Shown here: one piece after another, positions 53,779 to 63,610 of the stretch | How positions within the stretch are numbered: the first letter of the stretch is position 1 | How the letters are laid out: each line of letters begins with the position of its first letter | DNA from: Paenalcaligenes hermetiae | GTDB lineage: Bacteria > Pseudomonadota > Gammaproteobacteria > Burkholderiales > Burkholderiaceae_B | Length of the DNA: 64,000 bases | Direction: 5' to 3' | Assembly: GCF_039543645.1 (NCBI RefSeq) | Contig: NZ_BAABKD010000002.1 | Coordinates: 344,290-408,289, forward strand | Notes under the pieces: generated by a model | The model's input: the letters and a program-made list of their open reading frames with translations, nothing else | What the model was told of the DNA's origin: nothing | Database searches by the model: none | Program-made: the position numbers and the translations under genes

Positions 53779-54999
53779 TTAAGCCAGTATTTTTGTATAG
53801 AGCACCGCGTCTTCGCGCTGCTGCTCAGGCAATGCGTAATAATTTTTTCTGATACCCACCTGAACATAACCTGCCCCTTCGTACAAGGCAATAGCAGGCT
53901 GATTCGACGCTCGCACCTCAAGATGTATTTTTTTCGCACCTTGGGCTCGTGCGTGTTGTTCTGCATAACAAAGAAGCTGTTGAGCAACCCCCTGCCGTTG
54001 GGCGACAGGCGCCACCCCAATAAGCAAGAGCTCCCAATCCTCTTGCGCTGGCATCATCATCGCATAAGCCACGACCTTATCTGCCTGTAAAGCCACCCAT
54101 AGCACATGCCCACTCGCCATACTACTTTCTAAAGCTGATTGCGACCAAGGCGCAAACTGTAACTCCGCCTCTAGAGCTGCTACTTCGGCTAAGTCCGTCG
54201 CTACTGCCGGGCGGATATGCGTGGCTTGCCACGTCGAGCTAGGATTACCACCTAAACCGGTTTCTCGCTCCGCCGTCGTAAATGCGACGCGATTGCGCAC
54301 ATAAAGCGGTGCTGCCAACGCAGGCTCAATCAACTGCTGGTGTTGGTATTGCAACCAGGCTAAGTCCGCAATCGTCGTTGCTTTAGGCAGCTCAGTGCCA
54401 CCTAGGTGTACAGGTAAAGCCTGTAAAGAGGCTAACAAATCAGGAAAAGCCACTAAGCCATCACCCGACACACGTAAAACACTCGGTTTTTTAAAGCTTT
54501 GTTGTTGCGCTAAAAGGTGTTGGATATACTGCAAAACTTGAGAATGATGAATTAACATGGGCTTATGTAGAGCATACCAAGCGCCTGTGGTGGTTTGTTG
54601 ATATGCCCCCACATATAGCTCCAGCATACGCGCATCCGCCACAACAATTTCAATGGTTTCTATATCATGCTGCGCCTGTTGAGCTGCTACGCCCAATAAT
54701 GAAGGCACCGCTGCTACTTTTAAGCCCAGCCCATAAGCCAAGCCTTGAGCAACACCGCACGCCACACGTAAGCCAGTAAACCCCCCAGGCCCTTGCGCAA
54801 AAGCAATCAGATCCAGATCCGCTCGCTTTAGATTAGCTTGCGTTAACACCTGATCAATAAGCGGCAACATACGCTCTGCATGCTCTGTACTACCATGATG
54901 CTCTACAACATAATGCTGACGCTGACTCTGATGGACACAAAGCAAAGCCACACCACAGACTGCACTCGCACTATCGAGAGCTAGAATATTTACTTTCAT
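53779..54999 (-). CDS. tsaB: Fused TsaB and RimI-like acetyltransferase
   Basis: One 406-residue protein. Residues about 1-235 are TsaB (ILALDSASAVCGVALL, EHHGSTEHAERMLPLIDQVL, FAQGPGGFTGLRVACG), part of the t6A tRNA-modification complex. Residues about 262-406 are a GNAT domain with QRQGVAQQLL and RASNQPAIALYEGAGYVQVG, matching RimI, which acetylates the N-terminus of ribosomal protein S18. These are usually adjacent separate genes. The ATG at 54999 gives the family start MKVNILALDS. The frame runs through the junction without a stop. Confidence 0.92.
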   Translation of the reverse strand: MKVNILALDSASAVCGVALLCVHQSQRQHYVVEHHGSTEHAERMLPLIDQVLTQANLKRADLDLIAFAQGPGGFTGLRVACGVAQGLAYGLGLKVAAVPSLLGVAAQQAQHDIETIEIVVADARMLELYVGAYQQTTTGAWYALHKPMLIHHSQVLQYIQHLLAQQQSFKKPSVLRVSGDGLVAFPDLLASLQALPVHLGGTELPKATTIADLAWLQYQHQQLIEPALAAPLYVRNRVAFTTAERETGLGGNPSSTWQATHIRPAVATDLAEVAALEAELQFAPWSQSALESSMASGHVLWVALQADKVVAYAMMMPAQEDWELLLIGVAPVAQRQGVAQQLLCYAEQHARAQGAKKIHLEVRASNQPAIALYEGAGYVQVGIRKNYYALPEQQREDAVLYTKILA

Positions 55000-55214
55000 C
55001 CTATTTCCATCCCAACAAATGCTGCTCGCATCCAGATAAAAAAGCACCTATCGTACGCTTTTGCGTCAAGCAATGACCGTATTTTTTACACCAAAAAGGT
55101 AACAGATTGTATCTATATGTGTTTTTTACAGGGTGTCCATCCAGAAAAAAGCATCAAATGTAAAATTTTTCTACGAGCCTGTACGACCACCTTTTTGCCT
55201 GTTACATTTTAATC

Positions 55215-55949
55215 ATGAACACACAAAATCAGCCCCTTACCAGAAAAATACTCGTCGTCGATGACGACCCACGTTTACGCGATTTATTGCGTCGCTATCT
55301 TTCAGAACAAGGCTTTAATGTCTTTGTTGCAGAAGATGGCAAAGAGATGTCCAAACTCTGGCAACGCGAACACTTTGATTTACTGGTCCTTGATTTAATG
55401 CTGCCAGGCGAAGATGGACTATCAATTTGTCGTCGTTTACGTGGTGGTCACGATAACACACCTATTATTATGCTAACGGCAAAGGCCGAGGAAATCGACC
55501 GCATTGTTGGCTTAGAAATGGGTGCAGACGACTATTTAGTTAAGCCATTTAACCCGCGCGAGCTCTTAGCGCGAGTCAATGCCATTTTACGTCGCCGCGG
55601 CACAGAAGAACACCCCGGCGCCCCTAGTCAGGAAAATGAGTCCATTGAGTTTGGGCCTTACACCCTAAACCTATCGACTCGCACCTTACTAAAAGGCGAA
55701 GAAGTGGTGCCCATTACCACGGGCGAGTTCTCTGTCTTAAAAGTCTTTGCGCGCCATCCAAAAATTCCTTTGTCTCGCGACAAACTAATGGAATTAGCAC
55801 GTGGTCGCGAATACGAAGCTTTTGACCGCAGCTTGGATGTACAAATTTCTCGTTTACGTAAACTGATCGAACCCAACCCATCTAAGCCTGTTTTTATTCA
55901 AACAGTGTGGGGTTTAGGCTATGTTTTTGTACCAGATGGTGGCCATTAA
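55215..55949 (+). CDS. ompR: Response regulator OmpR
   Basis: A 244-residue response regulator. The receiver domain has DDDP near residue 17, the phospho-Asp in VLDLMLPGEDG and a later KPFNPRELLARV. The winged-helix DNA-binding domain (about 140-240) includes DVQISRLRKLIEPNPSKPVFIQTVWGLGYVFVPDG (quoted in parts: VQISRLRKLIE and VWGLGYVFVPDG). It pairs with EnvZ downstream for osmotic and porin control. ATG start, 215 bases from the divergent tsaB-rimI. Confidence 0.93.
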   Translation: MNTQNQPLTRKILVVDDDPRLRDLLRRYLSEQGFNVFVAEDGKEMSKLWQREHFDLLVLDLMLPGEDGLSICRRLRGGHDNTPIIMLTAKAEEIDRIVGLEMGADDYLVKPFNPRELLARVNAILRRRGTEEHPGAPSQENESIEFGPYTLNLSTRTLLKGEEVVPITTGEFSVLKVFARHPKIPLSRDKLMELARGREYEAFDRSLDVQISRLRKLIEPNPSKPVFIQTVWGLGYVFVPDGGH

Positions 55950-55964
55950 CGGTATGATCATGGC

Positions 55965-57359
55965 ATGAAAACCGCCAAAACAATCTCTACAGTCTCTAAA
56001 AAGCCCCCTTTTAAAATGGGGCTTTTTAGTCGCACCTTTTTCTTACTCTTAGGGCTAATGGGCGTCAGCTTTGGTATCTGGCTTCAAACTTTTTTCTCCA
56101 TGGAGTCCGGTCCACGCGCAGTACAGATGGCACACCGCGTTATTACCTCTGTTAGTATTACGCGCTCTGCGCTAACCTACGCCCCACTAGAGCAGCGTCC
56201 AGCGTTACTACTAGATCTTGCCACCCAAGAAGGCCTACGCGTACAACCCCGCGAAGAAGAAGACATCCTCGAGCCTATTCTACGATCACCTTATTGGCAA
56301 CGTGTTTCAGAAGAGGTACGTAATGGCTTAGGTAGCCAAACACTAATTATGTGGTCCGTTAATGAAGCGCCTGGCATCTGGGTCTCTTTCGATCTAGAGG
56401 GAGATGAATACTGGTTGGTCTTTGACCGAGAACAGCTAAGTCTGATAGCAGGCGCAGAGTGGATAGGATGGATTCTCTCAGCATTGCTTTTATCTTTTTT
56501 AGGCGCTGCCGTCAGCGTACGTTTTGTAAACCGTCCCCTTGCTCAACTAGCACAAGTCACCCAACAACTCGCTCGTGGCGAAACGCCATCCCCTTTACCC
56601 GAAAAAGGCCCAGCAGAAATCCGTAACATGAATGTGGCTTTTAATCGCATGACCCGTGATATCCGACAGGCCGAAGCAGATCGGGAAATCATGCTTGCGG
56701 GGATTTCTCACGACTTACGAACCCCTCTAGCCCGCATGCGCTTAGAGATCGAACTCTCAAATGTTAGCGAGGAGACACGCCAAGCTATTGATGAAGACTT
56801 AGCTCAAATAGATCGCAGTATTGCGCAATTAATGGAATATGCTCGCCCAGCCGCCAAAGCCCCAGATGAAGGGATCAATATCAGTCAGGTCCTAACAGAC
56901 CTTTTTGATCGTGAGCGCAGCCATACAGAAAGTCTTGGTGGACAGCTAACAGCAGATATTGTGCCCCACCTTTTTGCTCGTATAGACGCCAATGATTTAA
57001 AACGTATTGTAAGCAACCTCATTGAAAATGCACGACGCTATGGACGTAGTCCAACCGACGACCGAGCTTATATTCATCTGAGCGCACACTCCAAAGGCAA
57101 CATGATAGAAATTAAAGTCCAAGACCAAGGCAAAGGCATCGAGGAACACGAAGTGCAGCGTCTACTACGTCCTTTTTCTCGTGGTGAGCTTGCCCGTACA
57201 GGTGTCAATGGTGCAGGCTTGGGCTTAGCAATTGTAGAACGTCTTTTACAGCCCATTGGGGGGCGTTTAGAGCTACGCTCGCCTCCAGGCCAAGGTCTAA
57301 CAGCACGTATCGAAATCCCTAAGCTAAAAGTCCGTGAAAGTGCTAGAAAAACGGTGTGA
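55965..57359 (+). CDS. envZ: Osmolarity sensor histidine kinase EnvZ
   Basis: A 464-residue membrane kinase. Membrane helices lie near 20-45 and 165-185 with a periplasmic sensor of about 120 residues between. A HAMP domain (RFVNRPLAQLAQVTQQLARGE) follows, then the H-box GISHDLRTPLARMRLEIELS and the catalytic domain (NLIENARRYG, DQGKGIEE, GAGLGLAIVE). It should phosphorylate the OmpR protein 15 bases upstream. Confidence 0.93.
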   Translation: MKTAKTISTVSKKPPFKMGLFSRTFFLLLGLMGVSFGIWLQTFFSMESGPRAVQMAHRVITSVSITRSALTYAPLEQRPALLLDLATQEGLRVQPREEEDILEPILRSPYWQRVSEEVRNGLGSQTLIMWSVNEAPGIWVSFDLEGDEYWLVFDREQLSLIAGAEWIGWILSALLLSFLGAAVSVRFVNRPLAQLAQVTQQLARGETPSPLPEKGPAEIRNMNVAFNRMTRDIRQAEADREIMLAGISHDLRTPLARMRLEIELSNVSEETRQAIDEDLAQIDRSIAQLMEYARPAAKAPDEGINISQVLTDLFDRERSHTESLGGQLTADIVPHLFARIDANDLKRIVSNLIENARRYGRSPTDDRAYIHLSAHSKGNMIEIKVQDQGKGIEEHEVQRLLRPFSRGELARTGVNGAGLGLAIVERLLQPIGGRLELRSPPGQGLTARIEIPKLKVRESARKTV

Positions 57360-57372
57360 TTCGCGTAGAATC

Positions 57373-57390
57373 TACTCTATGTTTAGAGTA
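57373..57390 (+). promoter_or_regulatory. Inverted repeat upstream of the peroxiredoxin gene
   Basis: TACTCTA and TAGAGTA are perfect 7-base arms around TGTT, 12 bases before the ahpC ATG. It overlaps the likely leader or promoter and resembles a dimeric repressor operator; the cognate regulator is unknown. Confidence 0.45.
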
Positions 57391-57402
57391 TAAAGGATAC
57401 AT

Positions 57403-57954
57403 ATGAAAACCGTTGGCGATAAAATCGAGCCTTTTAAAGTCATAGGGGTTAAACCAGGGTTTAATGACCCCCAAGAAAACGGGATCTCCGCTTTCGAGGA
57501 CATCACAGAAAGCTCGTTTCCAGACAAATGGAAAATCGTTTACTTTTATCCTAAAGATTTTACTACGGTATGCCCAACCGAAATCACGCGTTTTAATGCA
57601 CTAGGCCCCGAGTTTCAAAAGCGGGACGCAGTAGTTTTAGGCGGCTCCAGTGATAACGAATTCGTAAAACTGGCATGGCGACGCGAACACCCAGACTTAG
57701 CGCGTTTACAGCACTATCAGTTTGCAGACACCACCGGTGCACTAATTGATCAGCTGGGTATTCGCCACAAAACCGAAGGGGTTGCCCTACGCGCCACCTT
57801 TATTATCGATCCCGACAACGTTATCCAACATATTTCCGTTAATAACCTTAACGTTGGCCGGAACCCAGATGAAATTCTACGGGTTTTAGATGCGATCCAG
57901 ACTGAATCCCTTTGCGCCAGTAATCGGGAAATCGGTGGCCCTGTCTTAAGCTAG
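57403..57954 (+). CDS. ahpC: Peroxiredoxin AhpC/TSA family
   Basis: A 183-residue thiol peroxidase. The peroxidatic Cys is in KDFTTVCPTEITRFN, and the resolving Cys lies in the C-terminal SLCASN. The arrangement resembles the AhpC of the AhpC-AhpD type more than enteric AhpC. It reduces peroxides using a thiol donor. No ahpD or ahpF is in the window. AAAGGA precedes the ATG. Confidence 0.93.
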   Translation: MKTVGDKIEPFKVIGVKPGFNDPQENGISAFEDITESSFPDKWKIVYFYPKDFTTVCPTEITRFNALGPEFQKRDAVVLGGSSDNEFVKLAWRREHPDLARLQHYQFADTTGALIDQLGIRHKTEGVALRATFIIDPDNVIQHISVNNLNVGRNPDEILRVLDAIQTESLCASNREIGGPVLS

Positions 57955-57970
57955 CCTACACTTAGCCACA

Positions 57971-58003
57971 CTACGTGCCTTAGCGTATTTACGTGGCACG
58001 TAG
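57971..58003. repeat. Stem-loop between converging ahpC and ispF
   Basis: CTACGTGCC / GGCACGTAG are perfect 9-base arms with a 15-base loop; outer TTAGC / GCTAA arms can extend the stem. Neither strand has a U tract, so a terminator role is not assured. Confidence 0.4.
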
Positions 58004-58014
58004 GAGCTAAAAAA

Positions 58015-58500
58015 TTAGGTTTCAGACTGGTAAATCAATACCACCACGTTTGCAGCAATCCCCTCTTTACGCCCTAAATGCCCTAAGCCTTCGTTGGTTT
58101 TGGCTTTGATATTGATACGATCGGCACTAAGCTGCAAATCTGCGGCGAGGTTTTCTATCATCGCAGGTGCATGCGGCCCAATTTTTGGCGCTTGCGCATG
58201 AATCGTGGCATCCAAGTTGATAATTTCCCAACCTTGTCTTTTAACCATATCCAGTGCGGTACGCAACAAAACCCGACTATCCGCTCCCTTGTACTGTTCA
58301 TCCGTATCGGGAAAATGTCGGCCAATATCCCCTAAGCCCGCCGCACCTAAAATCGCATCCGTAACAGCATGCATTAATACATCCGCATCAGAATGCCCCA
58401 ATAGCCCATGCGTATGTGGAATGGTAACGCCACCAATAATCAATGGACGATTTTCCACCAATGCATGGATATCAAACCCCTGTCCTACTCGTAAATTCAT
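58015..58500 (-). CDS. ispF: 2-C-methyl-D-erythritol 2,4-cyclodiphosphate synthase
   Basis: A 161-residue enzyme of the non-mevalonate isoprenoid pathway. Metal ligands are in GQGFDIHAL and near VLMHAVTDAILGA. The GHSDADV and DRINIKAKTNEGLG segments are typical. The ATGA start at 58500 overlaps the ispD stop; an ATG two codons earlier is possible. Confidence 0.96.
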   Translation of the reverse strand: MNLRVGQGFDIHALVENRPLIIGGVTIPHTHGLLGHSDADVLMHAVTDAILGAAGLGDIGRHFPDTDEQYKGADSRVLLRTALDMVKRQGWEIINLDATIHAQAPKIGPHAPAMIENLAADLQLSADRINIKAKTNEGLGHLGRKEGIAANVVVLIYQSET

Positions 58501-59207
58501 AACCATTTTTCCAATAACTGAAAATCATGCGGCCACGTCACCTTGAAATTTCTAGGATCACCCTGAACTAATAAAGGTTGATAGCCTTGCTGCTCCATTG
58601 CTGAAGCCTCGTCTGTCACAACAAACCCCTGCTCTTTAGCCTGTTGCAATGCGGCTTGTAAAGCTACCGCTTTGAACATTTGTGGTGTTTGCGCCAACCA
58701 CAGGGCCTCTCTAGGCACGGTCTGGCTAATCCTTGGGGGTTCCTCAACCGTGGCACGCTTGACGGTATCTGGAATAGGAATAGCCAATATCCCGCCTTGA
58801 TTATGGGCTAAACACTGGTCAATCAAACGTTGTAACGCCTGCGCAGGAAGCCCTGGCCGAGCGGCATCATGCACCACTACCCACTCGTCTTCCTGGGGCT
58901 GCCAGTCCTGTAAGCCGTTATACACTGTGTCAGCACGTGTAGCACCGCCAACCGGACGCCAGATCACTCGCTCTAGCCCAGCAAGCGCTCGCTCCACCCA
59001 AGTATCCGTTGGGCTTACAATGACTCTTACCTGATGAATACGCGGATCGGCTAACATAGCCATCACCGATAATCGGAGCATAGGTAAGCCATTAAGCAAC
59101 TCATACTGCTTAGGTAAATCAGGCTTTAAGATAGCCGCTGTAGACGGACGCCTAGCGCGTGCTCCTATGCCCGCCGCAGGGACCAATGCAATTATTTTTT
59201 TCGACAT
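58497..59207 (-). CDS. ispD: 2-C-methyl-D-erythritol 4-phosphate cytidylyltransferase
   Basis: A 236-residue nucleotidyltransferase upstream of IspF in the MEP pathway. The N-terminal nucleotide loop is ALVPAAGIGARA, with a roughly 15-residue insertion (RRPSTAAILKPDLPKQ) around the LPKQY motif. VVVHDAARP, TVPREALWLAQTPQMFK and TDEASAME follow. mfd diverges, with only 16 bases between start codons. Confidence 0.95.
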   Translation of the reverse strand: MSKKIIALVPAAGIGARARRPSTAAILKPDLPKQYELLNGLPMLRLSVMAMLADPRIHQVRVIVSPTDTWVERALAGLERVIWRPVGGATRADTVYNGLQDWQPQEDEWVVVHDAARPGLPAQALQRLIDQCLAHNQGGILAIPIPDTVKRATVEEPPRISQTVPREALWLAQTPQMFKAVALQAALQQAKEQGFVVTDEASAMEQQGYQPLLVQGDPRNFKVTWPHDFQLLEKWL

Positions 59208-59223
59208 AATTAACCTTCATCCT

Positions 59224-62200
59224 ATGAGCAAAACCCAACGCCCTTCTGATCCAGTGCAATATCTTAACAGTACCACTCAAACCTTACAGGCATTAAAAAA
59301 AGGACAACGCTATCAGCAACCTATGCCCCCTGGATCTGGCGACGCGTGTTTAATTGCCGATTTGGCTACTCATGGCCAAGCGCCTGTTGCGGTGTTTTGT
59401 GCACACCCCGTCGATGCTCAGCGCCTCTGTGATGAAATCCTATTATTTAACCCACAGCTACGTGTGCAGGCCTTCCCAGACTGGGAAACCCTTGCCTATG
59501 ACCGGTTTTCCCCTCATGAGGACCTGATTTCAGCGCGTTTACGCACACTCAATGCCCTACTTGAGTCTAATGTCGACGTGCTCACCATTCCGGTCAGTAC
59601 CGCATTATACCGGCTTGCCCCCCCTACTTTTTTAGCTGCTTATAGCTTTAGCTTTAAACAAGGAGACCAACTGGACGAGCAACAATTTAAAGAGCAAATG
59701 TTGCTTGCCAACTACAGTCATGTCACCCAAGTCTCCGCTCCCGGCGAGTTCTCGATACGTGGTGGCTTAATCGACTTATTCCCTATGGGGTCTAGCTTGC
59801 CGTATCGCTTAGATCTTTTTGATAACGACATCGAATCGATTCGAGCTTTTGATGTGGATAGCCAACGCAGCTTGTACCCTGTCTCCCAGATTGACCTGCT
59901 TCCAGGGCGCGAGTTCCCTTTAGATGAAACGGCGCGCCACCTATTTCGCTCTCAGTTTCGTGAACATTTTGAAGGGGATCCTTCTCGAGCCCTTCCCTAT
60001 AAAGACATTGGAAACGGTATCGCTTTTGCTGGGGTCGAATATTATCTGCCTTTATTCTTTGAGGAAACGGCAACCATTTTTGACTATCTACCCAAAGACA
60101 GCATTCTTATTACACATCAAGACTGCCAACAAGCCATTGATGCCTTCCATACCGATACCGCCCAACGGTATCACTTTTTGAAAAGTGATCTAGAGCGTCC
60201 CATACTGGCTCCCGATTTGCTCTTTTTATCAGCAGAAAACTTTTTTAGTCAGCTAAAGCATTTTTCACGTCTGGATTTACAAAAAGGGGAAGCCCATCCT
60301 GATTTTATTCCCCTCCCTAATGTTGCCGTAGCAAGACGAGCCGAAGACCCTATTGCGGCCTTGCGTGCAGAAGTGCTAGACCCGAGCCGCCGTACATTAT
60401 TGTGTGCTGACTCAGCTGGGCGGCGCGAAACCCTTACACAAATGCTCAATGAATTTGACCTGAGCCCTCGCACCGACTGTGCGGATTTCAATGATTTTCT
60501 TCATAGTGATAGCCATTTTGCTTTAGTCACAGCTTCACTCTTTCAAGGGTTTGCACTCAAAAAAGCCGCTATCACCATACTTACAGAAAATGACCTTTAC
60601 CCCAATCAGGTTCGCACCTCTCATCGCGGACGACGGAGCCAACGCAGCCAAGTCGAAGCGATGGTGAAAGACCTGTCGGAACTGCGCGAAGGGGATCCTG
60701 TGGTACATGCAGAACATGGTATTGGGCGTTATCACGGTCTGATTGAAATGGACCTAGGAGAAGGTCCAGTAGAGCTCCTTCATTTGGAATACGCCAATGA
60801 GGCAACGCTTTATGTACCGGTCGCCCAGCTACATGTTATTTCCCGCTATAGCGGTACCGATGCCGAGTCCGCCCCCTTGCATCAGCTTGGCTCTGGCCAA
60901 TGGGAAAAAGCACGTCAAAAAGCAGCTAAACAAGCCCGCGATACGGCAGCAGAGCTTTTAGCCCTCTACGCACAACGCGCGCTGCGCCAAGGGCAGCAAT
61001 ACCAAGTCCCTCTGAATGACTATGAGGCCTTTGCGGCGGGGTTTGGTTTTGAGCCCACTCCAGATCAAGCGGCTGCCATCGAAGCTGTCTTAAATGACAT
61101 GAAATCGGGACAGCCCATGGATCGATTGATCTGTGGTGATGTTGGCTTTGGAAAAACAGAAGTGGCTTTACGTGCGGCTTTTGTTGCTGTCGCCAATGGC
61201 AAACAAGTCGCCATTCTTTGCCCCACGACCTTATTAGCCGAACAGCACGCTCAAAGCTTTGCTGATCGTTTTGCCGACTGGCCCGTTACCGTGGCTGAGC
61301 TTTCGCGCTTCAGAACCAGCAAGCAAACCAAAGCCACCATCGAGGGTCTAGCAACCGGTCAGGTCGATATTGTCATAGGCACCCATAAAATTCTCTCTAA
61401 GGATGTCAAATTCAAAGACCTCGGCTTAGTTATTATCGATGAGGAGCACCGCTTTGGTGTGCGCCAAAAAGAGGCGCTCAAAGCGCTGCGTGCCGAAGTC
61501 GATATGCTGACCTTAACCGCCACGCCCATCCCACGCACACTAGGTATGTCTTTAGAGGGGATCCGTGACTTTTCTATTATTGCCACAGCACCTGAAAAGC
61601 GTTTGGCTATTAAAACCTTTGTACGGCGCGAGGACGAAGGCACCATCCGCGAAGCCTTACTGCGTGAGCTAAAGCGTGGTGGACAAGTCTATTTTTTACA
61701 CAACGAGGTCGAAACAATTGAAAATCGACGCGCACGCTTGCAAGAACTCGTTCCAGAGGCCCGTATCGGAGTTGCCCATGGACAAATGCCTGAGCGCGAA
61801 TTAGAAAGCGTGATGAAAGACTTCTACCAAAAGCGATTTAACGTATTGCTTTGCACCACGATTATTGAAACAGGGATTGACGTACCCACAGCCAATACGA
61901 TTGTGATTCAGCGTGCAGACAAACTAGGCTTAGCCCAGCTTCATCAGCTACGCGGGCGTGTTGGTCGCTCTCATCACCAAGCCTATGCGTACTTACTTAC
62001 TCCTGGTGAAGAAGCCATCACTAATAATGCCAAAAAGCGCTTAGAAGCCATTAAAGCCATGGATGAGCTGGGCGCGGGCTTCTTTTTAGCCATGAACGAT
62101 CTAGAAATCCGCGGCGCCGGTGAGGTTTTAGGAGAGCACCAGTCTGGTAATATTCAGGAAATTGGTTTTTCTATGTATGCCGACATGCTAAACCAAGCCG

Positions 62201-62703
62201 TCAAAGCCCTCAAAGCCGGTGAAGAGCCGGACTTGCTCTCACCCTTTGAGAATAAATGTGAGGTCAATTTACGCGCTCCCGCCTTATTGCCAAGTGATTA
62301 TTGCCCAGATGTACATGCACGTCTTAGCTTTTACAAAAAGCTATCTCACGCTCAGCATAACGACGATTTAGAACTCGTCCACGAGGAACTGATTGATCGC
62401 TATGGCCTTTTACCCGAGCCAGCAAAAAACCTACTCACAGTGCACCAGATCCGTATTAAAGGCGAACAATTAGGCTTAGAAAAAGTGGACTTACAAGAAG
62501 AGCAAATCATTCTACAGTTCAATGCCAAACCCAACGTAGATCCAGTGCAGCTAATCGAACTCGTACAACAACATAGCAAAACGATTCGCTTTAACGGGCC
62601 CGACCAGCTTCGTGTCCAGCTGCCACAAGCCACACCTCTTGCCCAACGTGTCCAAAAGCTCAACCAGCTATTTAAGCAGCTTGGTCTACAGGCAATGGCT
62701 TAA
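59224..62703 (+). CDS. mfd: Transcription-repair coupling factor Mfd
   Basis: An 1159-residue translocase. UvrB-homology domains lie at the N-terminus, and the RNA-polymerase-interacting domain has GDPVVHAEHGIGRYHGL. The ATPase motor has GDVGFGKTEVALRA, a DEEH box and QLRGRVGRSHHQAYAYLL (in parts), and the TRCF C-terminal domain follows. It removes stalled RNA polymerase and recruits UvrA. The ATG at 59224 is chosen because the upstream in-frame codon would overlap ispD. Confidence 0.97.
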   Translation: MSKTQRPSDPVQYLNSTTQTLQALKKGQRYQQPMPPGSGDACLIADLATHGQAPVAVFCAHPVDAQRLCDEILLFNPQLRVQAFPDWETLAYDRFSPHEDLISARLRTLNALLESNVDVLTIPVSTALYRLAPPTFLAAYSFSFKQGDQLDEQQFKEQMLLANYSHVTQVSAPGEFSIRGGLIDLFPMGSSLPYRLDLFDNDIESIRAFDVDSQRSLYPVSQIDLLPGREFPLDETARHLFRSQFREHFEGDPSRALPYKDIGNGIAFAGVEYYLPLFFEETATIFDYLPKDSILITHQDCQQAIDAFHTDTAQRYHFLKSDLERPILAPDLLFLSAENFFSQLKHFSRLDLQKGEAHPDFIPLPNVAVARRAEDPIAALRAEVLDPSRRTLLCADSAGRRETLTQMLNEFDLSPRTDCADFNDFLHSDSHFALVTASLFQGFALKKAAITILTENDLYPNQVRTSHRGRRSQRSQVEAMVKDLSELREGDPVVHAEHGIGRYHGLIEMDLGEGPVELLHLEYANEATLYVPVAQLHVISRYSGTDAESAPLHQLGSGQWEKARQKAAKQARDTAAELLALYAQRALRQGQQYQVPLNDYEAFAAGFGFEPTPDQAAAIEAVLNDMKSGQPMDRLICGDVGFGKTEVALRAAFVAVANGKQVAILCPTTLLAEQHAQSFADRFADWPVTVAELSRFRTSKQTKATIEGLATGQVDIVIGTHKILSKDVKFKDLGLVIIDEEHRFGVRQKEALKALRAEVDMLTLTATPIPRTLGMSLEGIRDFSIIATAPEKRLAIKTFVRREDEGTIREALLRELKRGGQVYFLHNEVETIENRRARLQELVPEARIGVAHGQMPERELESVMKDFYQKRFNVLLCTTIIETGIDVPTANTIVIQRADKLGLAQLHQLRGRVGRSHHQAYAYLLTPGEEAITNNAKKRLEAIKAMDELGAGFFLAMNDLEIRGAGEVLGEHQSGNIQEIGFSMYADMLNQAVKALKAGEEPDLLSPFENKCEVNLRAPALLPSDYCPDVHARLSFYKKLSHAQHNDDLELVHEELIDRYGLLPEPAKNLLTVHQIRIKGEQLGLEKVDLQEEQIILQFNAKPNVDPVQLIELVQQHSKTIRFNGPDQLRVQLPQATPLAQRVQKLNQLFKQLGLQAMA

Positions 62704-62710
62704 ACCATCT

Positions 62711-62750
62711 CAGCGCTCTTGACTAAAGAGCGCTGCCTACCCCTGTTTTT
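62711..62750 (+). terminator. Probable terminator of mfd
   Basis: CAGCGCTCTT / AAGAGCGCTG form a perfect 10-bp stem with a 5-base loop. A TTTTT tract follows after about 11 bases, which is late, so confidence is moderate. Confidence 0.55.
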
Positions 62751-62752
62751 GA

Positions 62753-63604
62753 TCAGAAGCTCAATCTAAACCAGTTTAAAATCGCATCCAAAGGCGACAC
62801 ATTTAATGCAAAACGTGCTTGCTCTTGTACTACTGGCTTAGCGCGATACGCTACGGAATAATACGCCTGTGCCATCATGGGTAGATCATTTGCACCATCA
62901 CCTACTGCAATAATCTGTTCTTTGGTGGCATTGAGTGTTTTGGCTAAACGCAATACGTGATCCGCTTTGGTTTGTGCGCCAACAATATCCCCCTGTACCC
63001 GCCCCGTCAGCTTGCCATCTTTGATCTCTAGGGTATTCGCATACGCCTCATCAATACCTAAACGCTCCTGCAAGCGTTGCGTAAAAAATGTAAAACCACC
63101 TGACACAAGCAAGGTACGCACACCGTGCTGCTTGGCTACCTTTACCAAGCGCTCTGCCCCAGCGTTTAATTGCAAACGCTGTTCATATACCTGCAACAAA
63201 GCTGACTCAGGCACCCCTTCTAATAACGCTACCCGACGGGTTAAGCTTTCAGCAAAATCTTTAATCTCTCCACGCATGGCGGCTTCTGTGATCGCTGCCA
63301 CCTCGGCCTTGCGCCCAACTGCTGCGGCAATTTCATCAATACACTCAATATTAATAAGCGTAGAATCCATATCCATAGCAAGGATTTTCATGTCACGCAA
63401 CAAATGCACAGGATCAATAAACGCATAATCTAGCCGCGCTTGTTGGCAGGCTGCCATAATTTCAGCCGATTGACTCGTATCTACCCCCAACAAACGCACT
63501 GCTGTCGGACCTAGCTCTTGGACCCCTTCTGCATTAGCTAATGCCGCAATCGTTTCTATAGTAGATGGCTCAAAACGTAGAGCTTGTAAAATTAAATTTG
63601 ACAT
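62753..63604 (-). CDS. serB: Phosphoserine phosphatase
   Basis: A 283-residue HAD enzyme for the last step of serine synthesis. The nucleophile motif is AMDMDSTLIN (D78, D80), preceded by a shortened N-terminal regulatory region. SGGFTFFTQRL and VGDGANDLPMM are the other motifs. The ATG at 63604 gives MSNLILQALRFEP; a longer reading runs into the mobile element and is rejected. A terminator-like hairpin lies just upstream and no good ribosome site is visible. Confidence 0.94.
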   Translation of the reverse strand: MSNLILQALRFEPSTIETIAALANAEGVQELGPTAVRLLGVDTSQSAEIMAACQQARLDYAFIDPVHLLRDMKILAMDMDSTLINIECIDEIAAAVGRKAEVAAITEAAMRGEIKDFAESLTRRVALLEGVPESALLQVYEQRLQLNAGAERLVKVAKQHGVRTLLVSGGFTFFTQRLQERLGIDEAYANTLEIKDGKLTGRVQGDIVGAQTKADHVLRLAKTLNATKEQIIAVGDGANDLPMMAQAYYSVAYRAKPVVQEQARFALNVSPLDAILNWFRLSF

Positions 63605-63610
63605 AGACGT

